The notes beneath the pieces were generated by a model. The model ran no database searches. It was not told the DNA's origin and worked only from the letters and a program-made list of their open reading frames with translations. This document shows, piece after piece, positions 9,256-16,548 of a stretch of 62,958 nucleotides of DNA. Numbering within the stretch: position 1 is the first letter of the stretch; each line of letters begins with the position of its first letter. Origin of the DNA: BHER01 sp051652245 (GTDB lineage Bacteria; Bacillota_I; Bacilli_A; Culicoidibacterales; Culicoidibacteraceae). The stretch covers positions 1 to 62,958 of the forward strand of contig JBOFTV010000016.1 of NCBI GenBank assembly GCA_051652245.1, read 5' to 3'. The position numbers were made by a program, and so were the translations under genes.

Positions 9256-9798
9256 TTATTCAAGCATCTGGGCATCGACATATTCTTTTTCATCCGTTTT
9301 ATGCTCCTCTTCGAGCATCTGGGCACTAATATATAGTTCTACATCCACTTGCGGCTCCTCCTTTGGCAGACTAGCAGACGTTTTAAGCTCGTGTGGAACG
9401 TACTCAACAGGTTTTAGCGGCATCTTGATACTCACTTTTGGCTTAGCATACGTCGAATAATAGCTCGTAGTTACAGCACCTATACAAACAAACCAGTTTA
9501 CAAAAAACCACATCCACATCCACATACTACTATAGAACTCATAGCGCACCATTGCTAATCCATATAAACCTGAAGGAATTGCCATCAAAAAGGTAATCAA
9601 CCCCAAAATAGCTCCCCCGCGAGTTACCCGCTCCTTTTTGCTTGCCAATAAGATCATAATTGCATAAACAATTCCAATAATACTATAAACAAATAACATG
9701 TTTAACGCAAAGCCTAACATGGGAATCATTTGAACTGTTAGCATAATTGATAAGACTAGATATTTCTTTTTTGTTGACGACCACTTTTGCTTTTCCAT
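9256..9798 (-). CDS. Four-TM membrane protein with acidic repeated tail, unknown function
   Basis: A 180-residue protein with about four membrane segments in the first 120 residues and a charged cytoplasmic tail. The tail contains two related segments, YISAQMLEEE and YVDAQMLE, about 20 residues apart, so the C-terminal peptide is a short internal duplication. I do not recognise the family. AGGAG lies 7 bases before the ATG. It is divergent from the pot operon regulator and is probably the first gene of the unit leading into the LysE/GAP-like gene. Confidence 0.55.
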   Translation of the reverse strand: MEKQKWSSTKKKYLVLSIMLTVQMIPMLGFALNMLFVYSIIGIVYAIMILLASKKERVTRGGAILGLITFLMAIPSGLYGLAMVRYEFYSSMWMWMWFFVNWFVCIGAVTTSYYSTYAKPKVSIKMPLKPVEYVPHELKTSASLPKEEPQVDVELYISAQMLEEEHKTDEKEYVDAQMLE

Positions 9799-9946
9799 GA
9801 TAATACTCCTGTCTTTTTTTCTTCTTGATAAAATTATTATAGCACAATAGATTAAACAAGGAAACCTCTAGTTTTCGTTAATTGACAGACTTCCACCCGT
9901 TAATATTTTAGAAGTTTATCTTTACTAAACTTTTTACTTAAAAATA

Positions 9947-9975
9947 TTGACTTTTCGCTCATATTTGATTATAAT
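9947..9975 (+). promoter_or_regulatory. Promoter of the polyamine operon
   Basis: TTGACT (9947-9952), 17-base spacer, perfect TATAAT (9970-9975). It lies 38 bases before the regulator start. Confidence 0.8.
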
Positions 9976-9977
9976 TA

Positions 9978-9996
9978 CTTAGCAATTACAACTAAG
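9978..9996. promoter_or_regulatory. Candidate operator in front of the XRE regulator
   Basis: CTTAG (9978-9982) and CTAAG (9992-9996) form an inverted repeat over the expected transcription start. It may be the autoregulatory site of the downstream regulator; the arms are only 5 bases. Confidence 0.3.
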
Positions 9997-10012
9997 AAAT
10001 GAGGTGCAGGTT

Positions 10013-10549
10013 TTGAATATTGGTGAACACATCAAGCGGTTACGCATTGAAAATGACTTAACACAGGAAGAACTAGCCGACCGCAGCGAATTAACTAAAG
10101 GCTATATCTCACAAATTGAGCGCGATTTATCCTCACCATCCATTGCTACATTAATTGATATTTTAGAGGCTCTTGGCACAACACTCAGCCAATTTTTTAA
10201 TGAAAAAAAACAGGAGAAAATTGTTTTTTCAGCAGCGGACTGGTTTGAAAAAGTTGACACTGGCATCAAAATTGAATGGGTTATTCCTAACGCCCAGAAA
10301 AATGAGATGGAACCAATTATTGTAACACTTGGTCCTAAAGGACACTCAGCTCTTGACTTGCCTCATAAGGGTGAGGAATTTGGCTTTGTTTTAAGTGGGA
10401 AAATTGAAGTGCACTTAGGTGCCAAACAATATATTGTTCGCAAAGGCGAAACGTTCTACTTTATTGCCAATGACACACATTATCTGCAAAACTGTTCCGA
10501 CTGTAAAGAAGCCCAAATTCTCTGGGTTTCTACTCCCCCAAGCTTTTAA
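10013..10549 (+). CDS. XRE-family regulator with C-terminal cupin domain
   Basis: An N-terminal helix-turn-helix at about 1-62 (LTQEELADRSELTKGYISQIE) is followed by a cupin sensor domain at about 105-178 (LPHKGEEFGFVLSG, then FYFIANDTHYLQNCS). Proteins with this architecture next to potABCD (PotR/PuuR type) control polyamine or amine genes. I take the TTG at 10013 as the start, giving MNIGEHIKRLR, because GAGGTG at 10001-10006 is the ribosome site; an in-frame GTG at 10004 lies inside that site. The gene is 25 bases before potA, so it is co-transcribed and probably represses its own operon. Confidence 0.88.
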   Translation: MNIGEHIKRLRIENDLTQEELADRSELTKGYISQIERDLSSPSIATLIDILEALGTTLSQFFNEKKQEKIVFSAADWFEKVDTGIKIEWVIPNAQKNEMEPIIVTLGPKGHSALDLPHKGEEFGFVLSGKIEVHLGAKQYIVRKGETFYFIANDTHYLQNCSDCKEAQILWVSTPPSF

Positions 10550-10574
10550 TATCTATGAAAGGAGCGTGTTTACC

Positions 10575-11609
10575 ATGTCTTTAATCGACATTCAGAATCT
10601 TACCATTACCTTTGATGATGATACCATTTTAGACGATATTTCATTTACAATCGCCGAAAATGAGTTTATTACATTTTTAGGTCCCTCTGGCTGTGGTAAA
10701 ACAACACTTTTACGGATCCTTGCCGGATTTACCCAACCAACCAGCGGATCTATTCATTTTTTTGGAACTGATTTATTATCAATTCCCGCTAATATGCGCG
10801 CAATTAATACCGTATTTCAAAAATATGCCTTGTTTCCCCATATGAATGTTGCCGATAATATTGGCTTCGGGTTAAAAATCAAGCAAATTCCCAAAGCAAC
10901 AATTGCTCTAGAAGTCGAAAAGATGCTAAAGCTTATTAAATTAGAAGGCTTTGGCACGCGTGATATTTCCCAACTATCAGGTGGACAACAACAACGTGTT
11001 GCTATTGCCCGCGCTTTGATTAATAAACCGAAAGTTCTCTTACTCGATGAACCACTTAGTGCCCTTGATTTGAAATTGCGGCAGGATATGCAATATGAAT
11101 TAAAAGAAATTCAGCGTAAGTTAGGTATTACCTTTATTTTTGTCACACATGATCAAGAGGAAGCCTTGACGATGTCTGATCGTATTATTGTCTTAAATAA
11201 TGGCGTTATTCAGCAAAATGGCACGCCTGTTGATATTTATAATGAACCCGAAAATCGCTTTGTCGCTGATTTTATTGGGGAAAGTAATATTTTTTCGGGT
11301 GTCATGAAAACTGATTTTCTCGTTAATTTTGCAGGTCATGATTTTGTCTGTGTCGATGGTGGCTTTTTGGCCGATGAATTAGTTGATATTGTTATCCGCC
11401 CTGAGGATATTACTTTTTCGATTGATTCGTCTTCTCCCATTCGGGGTCTAGTCACATTTTGTATCTTTAAGGGAGTACATTATGAGATTATTGTTGAAAA
11501 TGGTGCGAAAGAATATATTATCCATTCGACTAAAAGTGCAACTGTTGGCACGACGATTGGCTTAGATTTCACACCTGAAGATATTCACGTTATGAGAATT
11601 TCTCCCTAA
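10575..11609 (+). CDS. potA: Spermidine/putrescine ABC transporter ATPase PotA
   Basis: A 344-residue ATPase with Walker A GPSGCGKTT, Q-loop, signature LSGGQQQRVAIARAL, Walker B LLLDEPLSALD and H-loop THDQEE. A C-terminal TOBE-like regulatory domain begins after about residue 235. It powers polyamine import with PotB, PotC and PotD. The frame is open upstream to 10419, but AAAGGAG before the ATG at 10575 and the family N-terminus (MSLIDIQNLT) fix the start. The stop overlaps the potB start as TAATG. Confidence 0.95.
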   Translation: MSLIDIQNLTITFDDDTILDDISFTIAENEFITFLGPSGCGKTTLLRILAGFTQPTSGSIHFFGTDLLSIPANMRAINTVFQKYALFPHMNVADNIGFGLKIKQIPKATIALEVEKMLKLIKLEGFGTRDISQLSGGQQQRVAIARALINKPKVLLLDEPLSALDLKLRQDMQYELKEIQRKLGITFIFVTHDQEEALTMSDRIIVLNNGVIQQNGTPVDIYNEPENRFVADFIGESNIFSGVMKTDFLVNFAGHDFVCVDGGFLADELVDIVIRPEDITFSIDSSSPIRGLVTFCIFKGVHYEIIVENGAKEYIIHSTKSATVGTTIGLDFTPEDIHVMRISP

Positions 11610-12445
11610 TGGCACATATTTTTAAACGCTTCTCCCTCCCTTATATTATTTGGATTAGCTTTTCTGTCCTAATTCCGCTAGCACTTGTCCTTTTCTCTGC
11701 TTTTACTGATAAAAGTGGGCATTTTACCACAACAAATATCATTGAAGTCTTTACAGCACAGAATCTGACAACTTTTTGGCGGTCGATTGTTATTGCCCTT
11801 TTTACTACCGCTATTTGCCTTTTATTAGGTTATCCCACTGCTTTTTTCATTAGTCGTGTTAGTAAGAAATCGCAGTTATTATTACTCTTTTTATTTATTT
11901 TACCAACGTGGACTAATATTGTTCTCCGCACGTATGCCTGGCTTGTGTTATTTTATAAAGATGGCTTGGTCGAGCAGTTTTTCCGCTTTTTTGGTTTAAC
12001 TGTCCATCTCCAGAATACAACATTTGCTGTCTACTTGGGAATGGTTTATAACTTTTTACCCTTTATGATTTTGCCCCTATATACGGCAATTTCCAAAATT
12101 GATACTTCGCTTATTACGGCAAGTGAAGATTTGGGTGCCACTAAATTACAAACATTTCGCCGCATTATTTTACCACTTTCGTTTCCCGGAATCATTAGTG
12201 GGATTATTATGGTCTTTTTACCCGCAGCAACAACCTTTGTCATTCCACAACTATTAAGTGCTGGTAAATATAATCTAATTGGAAATGTGATTGAACGGCA
12301 ATTTCTAACAGCTAATAATATGAACTTTGGTTCCGCCCTTTCAATTATTTTGATTTTTGCGATTTTACTAAGTATCATCTTACTCAATAAATTTCAGCCC
12401 TCACCCGACAAGAAGAATCGACGAGGAGGTGGCACAAATGCCTAA
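11609..12445 (+). CDS. potB: Spermidine/putrescine ABC permease PotB
   Basis: A 278-residue inner-membrane permease with about six helices and the EAA loop for the ATPase (ASEDLGATKLQTFRRIILPLS). The helix around residues 90-110 contains the family stretch ILPTWTNIVLRTYAW. It pairs with PotC to form the channel. It overlaps potA by one base and potC by eight. Confidence 0.94.
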   Translation: MAHIFKRFSLPYIIWISFSVLIPLALVLFSAFTDKSGHFTTTNIIEVFTAQNLTTFWRSIVIALFTTAICLLLGYPTAFFISRVSKKSQLLLLFLFILPTWTNIVLRTYAWLVLFYKDGLVEQFFRFFGLTVHLQNTTFAVYLGMVYNFLPFMILPLYTAISKIDTSLITASEDLGATKLQTFRRIILPLSFPGIISGIIMVFLPAATTFVIPQLLSAGKYNLIGNVIERQFLTANNMNFGSALSIILIFAILLSIILLNKFQPSPDKKNRRGGGTNA

Positions 12446-13244
12446 GAAATTTACTTTTGGGAAATATTTTCGGTTCAGTTTCTTGGGAGCCATTTTTGTT
12501 TTCCTTTATTTACCAATTATTTTTATGATTGTCTTTTCATTTAACGAGTCAAAGACTGTTGGTAATTGGACGGGCTTTTCGCTGAAGTGGTATGAAAAAT
12601 TATTTTCTAATGCAACAATTCAGCAGTCACTGATTTTTACGTTGGTTATTGCTACTGTTGCTACCATTATTGCTTTAATTATTGGGACAATTTCAGCTAT
12701 TGGAATTTATTATACTAACACCAAGCGTCGACAAACGCTATTAACACTCAATCAAATTCCAATTGTTAGCCCTGACATCATTATTGGGGTTTCAACGATG
12801 TTATTGTTTATTTTAATGCAGCTGCCCTTTGGTGGACTTACTGTTTTACTAGCACATGTGATGTTTTGCACTCCCGTTGTGATAATTTCGATTATGCCAC
12901 GGTTTTATTCCCTCGATTCGGCTTTAGTTGAAGCAGCTGAAGATTTAGGCGCAAGTCCTCTACAGGTGCTCAAAGTCGCCATTTTACCCCATATTCGCCC
13001 TGGTATAATTGCTGGAGCAATTATGTCTTTTACATTTTCATTGGATGATTTTGTTGTGACATATTTTACTGCTGGTGAAGGTGTTTCCACGCTTTCAATT
13101 GAAATATATACCCAAATTAAAAGGCAAGTTAGCCCTGAATTAAATGCCCTTTCGACAATAATGCTTGCAATTATCTTGATTGGTATTATTGGCTACTGGG
13201 CCTACACAACAAAAAAAAGTAAACCGCAAAAAAACAAACGGTAG
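12438..13244 (+). CDS. potC: Spermidine/putrescine ABC permease PotC
   Basis: A 268-residue permease with about six helices and the EAA loop EAAEDLGASPLQVLKVAILP. FSLDDFVVTYFTAG near the last helices is typical of PotC. The ATG at 12438 is chosen over the in-frame GTG at 12429 because GAGGAGG overlaps that GTG and is correctly spaced from 12438. It overlaps the potB end by eight bases. Confidence 0.94.
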   Translation: MPKKFTFGKYFRFSFLGAIFVFLYLPIIFMIVFSFNESKTVGNWTGFSLKWYEKLFSNATIQQSLIFTLVIATVATIIALIIGTISAIGIYYTNTKRRQTLLTLNQIPIVSPDIIIGVSTMLLFILMQLPFGGLTVLLAHVMFCTPVVIISIMPRFYSLDSALVEAAEDLGASPLQVLKVAILPHIRPGIIAGAIMSFTFSLDDFVVTYFTAGEGVSTLSIEIYTQIKRQVSPELNALSTIMLAIILIGIIGYWAYTTKKSKPQKNKR

Positions 13245-13259
13245 AAGGAGATTTTTTTT

Positions 13260-14309
13260 ATGAAGAATAGATATATGGGCTTGATGTTAGCCTTGATTTT
13301 AGTTGTTACTTTGGTGGCTTCTTGTGGAGCAGGAAATAAGCAAACGCTTAAAGTTTATAACTGGGGTGAATATATTGATCCCCAAATTATTAAGGATTTT
13401 GAGGCTGAAAATAATGTCAAAGTCGTTTATAGTACCTATGATACCAATGAAGCAATGTACAATAAGATTGTTTCTGGTACCGTAACTTATGATGTGCTTG
13501 TTCCCTCTGATTATATGATTGATCGTATGGTGAAAGAGGACCTCTTGGAGCCACTAAATTATCAACAAATTCCCAATTTTAGCCAGATTAAACCAGATTT
13601 GCTTAATGCTGATTTTGATAAGCAACAGCTTTATTCGGTACCCTACTTTTGGGGAACTGTTGGTATTTTATATGATAAAACCAAAGTAACAGAGCCGGTT
13701 ACCTCATGGAATATTTTATGGGAGCAGAAATATGAACAACAAATTTTCATGTATAATAGTGCCCGTGATGCGATGATGGTTGCCTTAAAGAAATTAGGGT
13801 TTTCGATGAATACACGTAATCCACTTGAACTTAATGCGGCAAAGGAGCAATTACTTGCCCAACGTCCGCTTGTGTTTGGCTATGTCGGTGATGAAGTTAT
13901 TAATGGTATGATTAATAATCAAGCGGCACTTGCTGTTGTTTATTCAGGGGATGCAACAACAATTATGAAGGAAAATCCCAATATGGCCTATGCAATTCCC
14001 ACAGAGGGAAGTAATATTTGGGTCGATGCCATGGTTATTCCCAAAAATGCTGAAAATAAAGAACTAGCTCATAAATTTATTGATTATCTTAGTGGGGCTG
14101 ATGTCTCTGCTCTGAATACGGAGGCGGTTGGTTTTAGTACGCCAAATAAACAGACTATGACTGATTTAACGGGAACTGCCCCTTGGGTTGCCTGGCTTTC
14201 TTATAATCCTGATTTGCGTGAATTACAGAAAATGGAATATTTTCTAAATCCTGATGAGGAGACAAATAAACTCTACACCCAAATTTGGGAGTCGGTTATT
14301 AGTTCTTAG
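13260..14309 (+). CDS. potD: Spermidine/putrescine-binding lipoprotein PotD
   Basis: A 349-residue extracellular binding protein. The signal peptide ends in the lipobox LVASC (Cys at about 22), so the protein is lipid-anchored outside the membrane. The mature start LKVYNWGEYIDPQII is the hallmark of PotD/PotF. It captures polyamine and delivers it to PotBC. The sequence ends normally at a strong terminator, making this the last gene of the potR-like-ABCD operon. Confidence 0.95.
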   Translation: MKNRYMGLMLALILVVTLVASCGAGNKQTLKVYNWGEYIDPQIIKDFEAENNVKVVYSTYDTNEAMYNKIVSGTVTYDVLVPSDYMIDRMVKEDLLEPLNYQQIPNFSQIKPDLLNADFDKQQLYSVPYFWGTVGILYDKTKVTEPVTSWNILWEQKYEQQIFMYNSARDAMMVALKKLGFSMNTRNPLELNAAKEQLLAQRPLVFGYVGDEVINGMINNQAALAVVYSGDATTIMKENPNMAYAIPTEGSNIWVDAMVIPKNAENKELAHKFIDYLSGADVSALNTEAVGFSTPNKQTMTDLTGTAPWVAWLSYNPDLRELQKMEYFLNPDEETNKLYTQIWESVISS

Positions 14310-14310
14310 G

Positions 14311-14348
14311 AAAAAGCGGCTAAACATAACTGTTTAGCCGCTTTTTTT
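14311..14348. terminator. Bidirectional terminator between potD and the peptide operon
   Basis: GCGGCTAAAC (14316-14325), loop ATAACT, GTTTAGCCGC (14332-14341): a 10-bp perfect stem with A5 on the left and T7 on the right. It can end potD on the plus strand and the bacteriocin-like operon on the minus strand. Confidence 0.9.
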
Positions 14349-14352
14349 GTGC

Positions 14353-14433
14353 CTACATTAGATAAAATTCGATTGTGTAGTTGAATGGATACCGAATGAT
14401 ACTAAAATTAGTAAATAAAACTAAATATGTCAT
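14353..14433 (-). CDS. Candidate 26-residue ORF after the peptide precursor
   Basis: An ATG at 14433 opens 26 codons (MTYLVLFTNF to EFYLM) ending at TAG 14353, just before the terminator. GGGGAG lies 9 bases upstream, but it is also part of the last codons of the precursor gene, so the site may be accidental. The peptide is hydrophobic and aromatic-rich. It could be a small membrane peptide, for example for self-protection, or simply noise. Confidence 0.25.
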   Translation of the reverse strand: MTYLVLFTNFSIIRYPFNYTIEFYLM

Positions 14434-14438
14434 TTTTG

Positions 14439-14789
14439 CTATCTCCCCTCAGTCGAATAAATCAGAGCCCATGTCAAATCCAACTTTACGCCACGCTCTG
14501 TTGTATTCTTTCCTAGACTATTTGCAAGTGCTGTTGCATAGCTTGCTCCAAGTCCGGTAACAATTGTTGCAACGCCAACACTTTCTACTCCTGCAAGTGC
14601 CCCAACTGTTAGCTGTCCGATTGCTACTTGATGTAACTTATACTGATAGTCGCGCGATTCTTGTGCCGACATTATTTCCTCTAATCCCCACCAGTGGGTC
14701 CGTGTGTCGATACCACCCTCAAGTGTCATCATTTCTGCCTCACTAATTTCTTGATACATTTTTGGCATTATTAATTCTTGTGTCATCAT
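14439..14789 (-). CDS. Double-glycine leader peptide precursor (bacteriocin-like)
   Basis: A 116-residue precursor. The first 26 residues look like a double-glycine leader (MYQEISEAEMMTLEGG) of the kind cut by C39 peptidase domains after GG. The predicted mature part is 90 residues: a polar start IDTRTHWWGLEE, a central hydrophobic segment rich in Gly, Ala and Ser (GALAGVESVGVATIVTGLGA) and a tail ending IYSTEGR. Small-xxx-small spacings in the centre suggest helix packing or membrane insertion. The start at 14789 follows AAAGGA by 8 bases; the frame stays open to 14819. No modification enzyme is nearby, so an unmodified secreted peptide is likely. The core is longer than most class II bacteriocins and I recognise no close family. 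It is the last substantial gene of the exporter operon. Confidence 0.7.
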   Translation of the reverse strand: MMTQELIMPKMYQEISEAEMMTLEGGIDTRTHWWGLEEIMSAQESRDYQYKLHQVAIGQLTVGALAGVESVGVATIVTGLGASYATALANSLGKNTTERGVKLDLTWALIYSTEGR

Positions 14790-14849
14790 TTCTTCATTCC
14801 TTTCAGCTTTATCTTCCACTAAATTTTCGCGCTTTTTAGTGACTAGTTT

Positions 14850-14887
14850 AATTAGATATCTAATTTTCCGGGACTGCTTCGTCCCGG
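14850..14887. promoter_or_regulatory. 16-bp palindrome plus GC-rich hairpin before the precursor gene
   Basis: AATTAGATATCTAATT (14850-14865) is a perfect 16-bp palindrome. Two bases later CCGGGAC-TGCTTC-GTCCCGG (14868-14887) forms a 7-bp all-strong stem. Neither is followed by a T run on the minus strand, so they do not make a classical terminator. They lie 61-98 bases upstream of the precursor start and overlap a candidate small ORF. They may stabilise or process the precursor mRNA, or be a protein site. Confidence 0.5.
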
Positions 14888-14911
14888 ATTGTTTGTTCGT
14901 ATTTTAATCAC
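14852..14911 (-). CDS. Candidate 19-residue small peptide between the accessory and precursor genes
   Basis: A near-perfect Shine-Dalgarno sequence AAAAGGAGGAG (14917-14927) stands just behind the HlyD-type gene with no annotated gene after it. Five or so bases on, a GTG at 14911 opens the frame MIKIRTNNPGRSSPGKLDI followed by TAA. The GC-rich hairpin lies inside this frame and the 16-bp palindrome overlaps its end. It could be a signalling or leader peptide whose translation opens the hairpin, or a chance frame. The strong ribosome site is the main argument that it is translated. Confidence 0.4.
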   Translation of the reverse strand: MIKIRTNNPGRSSPGKLDI

Positions 14912-14935
14912 AAGTACTCCTCCTTTTATACGAGA

Positions 14936-16093
14936 TTATTTATTGATGAAATTGAGCTGTTCTAAGAGCCACTGAAAATAACTTTCTTGGCTGTAAATGA
15001 TTTTTGTTGTCACTTGTAATGAGGGGACCAGCTGAATTTCCTCACCCGCCTTATGGCTTAATTTATCCTGATCACAATCCACTATTATTTGATAAAAGGG
15101 GAGTGATGCTGCACCTTTTTGTCTGCTTATTGTCCCACTGCTGATCCTTTTAATGGTTCCTTTCAGCGTTCCAAATTTGGTTTGATTAACTCCTAAAACA
15201 GCGATTCTAACTTCATTACCCATGCTAATTTTACTAATTTGCTCCGCGGGAATATAGCTTTCAATAATTAGTTTGGCATCATTGCCTTGGTCGATGTGGG
15301 CAATAGGTTGCATGTTACTAATTGCCATCCCCTGTTTAATGTTAGTATGGTAATGCAGTTTCCCGGTTTGTGAGGCCTTTAATTGCAAATTATTAACTTC
15401 CGCTGTTTTTAGTGCTTGTTGGAACTGCAGCTCCTTGAGGCGATTGTCTACCTGTGCCCTTATTTTTCCTAGCTCATTGACTAATTGATCGTATAACGCA
15501 GATATTTGGGCTTCTTCACCAATTTGACGCTTTTCCAGTACTTTTATTTCTGCCTCCAAGGCTTCAATTTGGTCGTGATTTCTGCTTCCTAATTGGACTT
15601 TTTTCTCATTTATTATCGCCTTTTCCGTTTCTTGCGCTGCAACCTTTCTTAAATAATGGCTGATTTTCCCATGAAATTCCGCCTGTTCGGGCATTAAATA
15701 ATTATATTGCTCATCAAGTGATTGCTTAGCTAAATTAAGTGTCGCAATTTGGCTTGTTTGGTACAAAATTTGTTTGTCAATTTCTTGGGCTTCGATGGCA
15801 CTTAACGGTGCTTCTAGCGTCAAAATGACATCTCCCTTGGTCACTAAATCACCTTCTTGCTTAAACACCGTAGCAATCTTGGCACTTATTGTTGGCGTAA
15901 GATAAACTTTATCATCGGCCTCCACTGTCCCAAAACCTTGGACAACATCTGTTTTAGCTGTGATCGTTGCTAGACCAATTAGTGTTACTAGGAGCACTAT
16001 AACACTAACTAAGAAATAGCTCATAAATCGCGGTGGTGCTTTATCAAAGAAAATACGACTATTTGTCAACTCATTTTTATCATATATTTTCAT
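14936..16093 (-). CDS. HlyD/MesE-type bacteriocin secretion accessory protein
   Basis: A 385-residue membrane fusion-like protein: short cytoplasmic N-terminus, one membrane helix at about 25-47, a split biotinyl-lipoyl-like barrel (EGDLVTKGDVILTLEAP) and a long helical hairpin region (about 110-240, many Gln, Glu and Lys). A second half-barrel follows (LKASQTGKLHYHTNIKQG) and then a beta domain. This is the architecture of the LcnD/MesE/ComB accessory proteins that work with C39 ABC exporters in Gram-positive bacteria. It lies two bases after the 150-residue gene and upstream of the precursor. GAGGTG precedes the ATG. Confidence 0.88.
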   Translation of the reverse strand: MKIYDKNELTNSRIFFDKAPPRFMSYFLVSVIVLLVTLIGLATITAKTDVVQGFGTVEADDKVYLTPTISAKIATVFKQEGDLVTKGDVILTLEAPLSAIEAQEIDKQILYQTSQIATLNLAKQSLDEQYNYLMPEQAEFHGKISHYLRKVAAQETEKAIINEKKVQLGSRNHDQIEALEAEIKVLEKRQIGEEAQISALYDQLVNELGKIRAQVDNRLKELQFQQALKTAEVNNLQLKASQTGKLHYHTNIKQGMAISNMQPIAHIDQGNDAKLIIESYIPAEQISKISMGNEVRIAVLGVNQTKFGTLKGTIKRISSGTISRQKGAASLPFYQIIVDCDQDKLSHKAGEEIQLVPSLQVTTKIIYSQESYFQWLLEQLNFINK

Positions 16094-16095
16094 CC

Positions 16096-16548
16096 CTACA
16101 CCTCTAGTGGTTTGAAAATATCAATTTCTTGGGGACTAATATGCACAATATACTGTTGCCCCATATCAAACAAATCATGTTCATACAAATAAAGTTCAAT
16201 TTTTGCTTGTGCATAATGCATATTTTGCGCCGCTGCTTGATGTTTCAGGTAAAGGCAATTATCGACGACAATTTCTGGGCGAAATTTATACTCACCCAGG
16301 TTTTCTACCGGCACAATAACTTGAAACATAATATTATAATCAAGTGTTAGTTTCCCCGACTTCTCTAACTGACTCCCCACATTATGCGTAATTAGGGGCC
16401 CCTTTGTTTTTATTCCCATTACTGCTAAATGATTGCTAAATTTTGTTATTTCATGCTTTATCACGGTAATATCGATTTTCTTAAGTTCCTTGATGATAAC
16501 ATTTTCTAGTCTTAGCTTCTTCTGTGTCCTTATTTCTAACTTAGGCAT
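16096..16548 (-). CDS. 150-residue protein of unknown function in the exporter operon
   Basis: A soluble-looking protein without signal peptide or membrane segment. It alternates beta-like stretches with a middle HNVGSQLEKSGKLTLDYNIM and a later AAAQNMHYAQAKIELYLYEH. The overall pattern recalls small ligand-binding folds of the GyrI/SRPBCC kind, but I cannot assign a family. The ATG at 16548 is chosen because GAGGA lies 8 bases upstream; the longer GTG form from 16563 would add five residues. It overlaps the ABC exporter stop by eight bases and precedes the accessory gene by two, so it is tightly locked into the operon. Immunity or an export-linked role are guesses. Confidence 0.6.
   Translation of the reverse strand: MPKLEIRTQKKLRLENVIIKELKKIDITVIKHEITKFSNHLAVMGIKTKGPLITHNVGSQLEKSGKLTLDYNIMFQVIVPVENLGEYKFRPEIVVDNCLYLKHQAAAQNMHYAQAKIELYLYEHDLFDMGQQYIVHISPQEIDIFKPLEV

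Noticed and set aside
10419..10574. Upstream extension of PotA to 10419
   Set aside because: It overlaps the cupin regulator in another frame; the AAAGGAG site and the family N-terminus fix the start at 10575.
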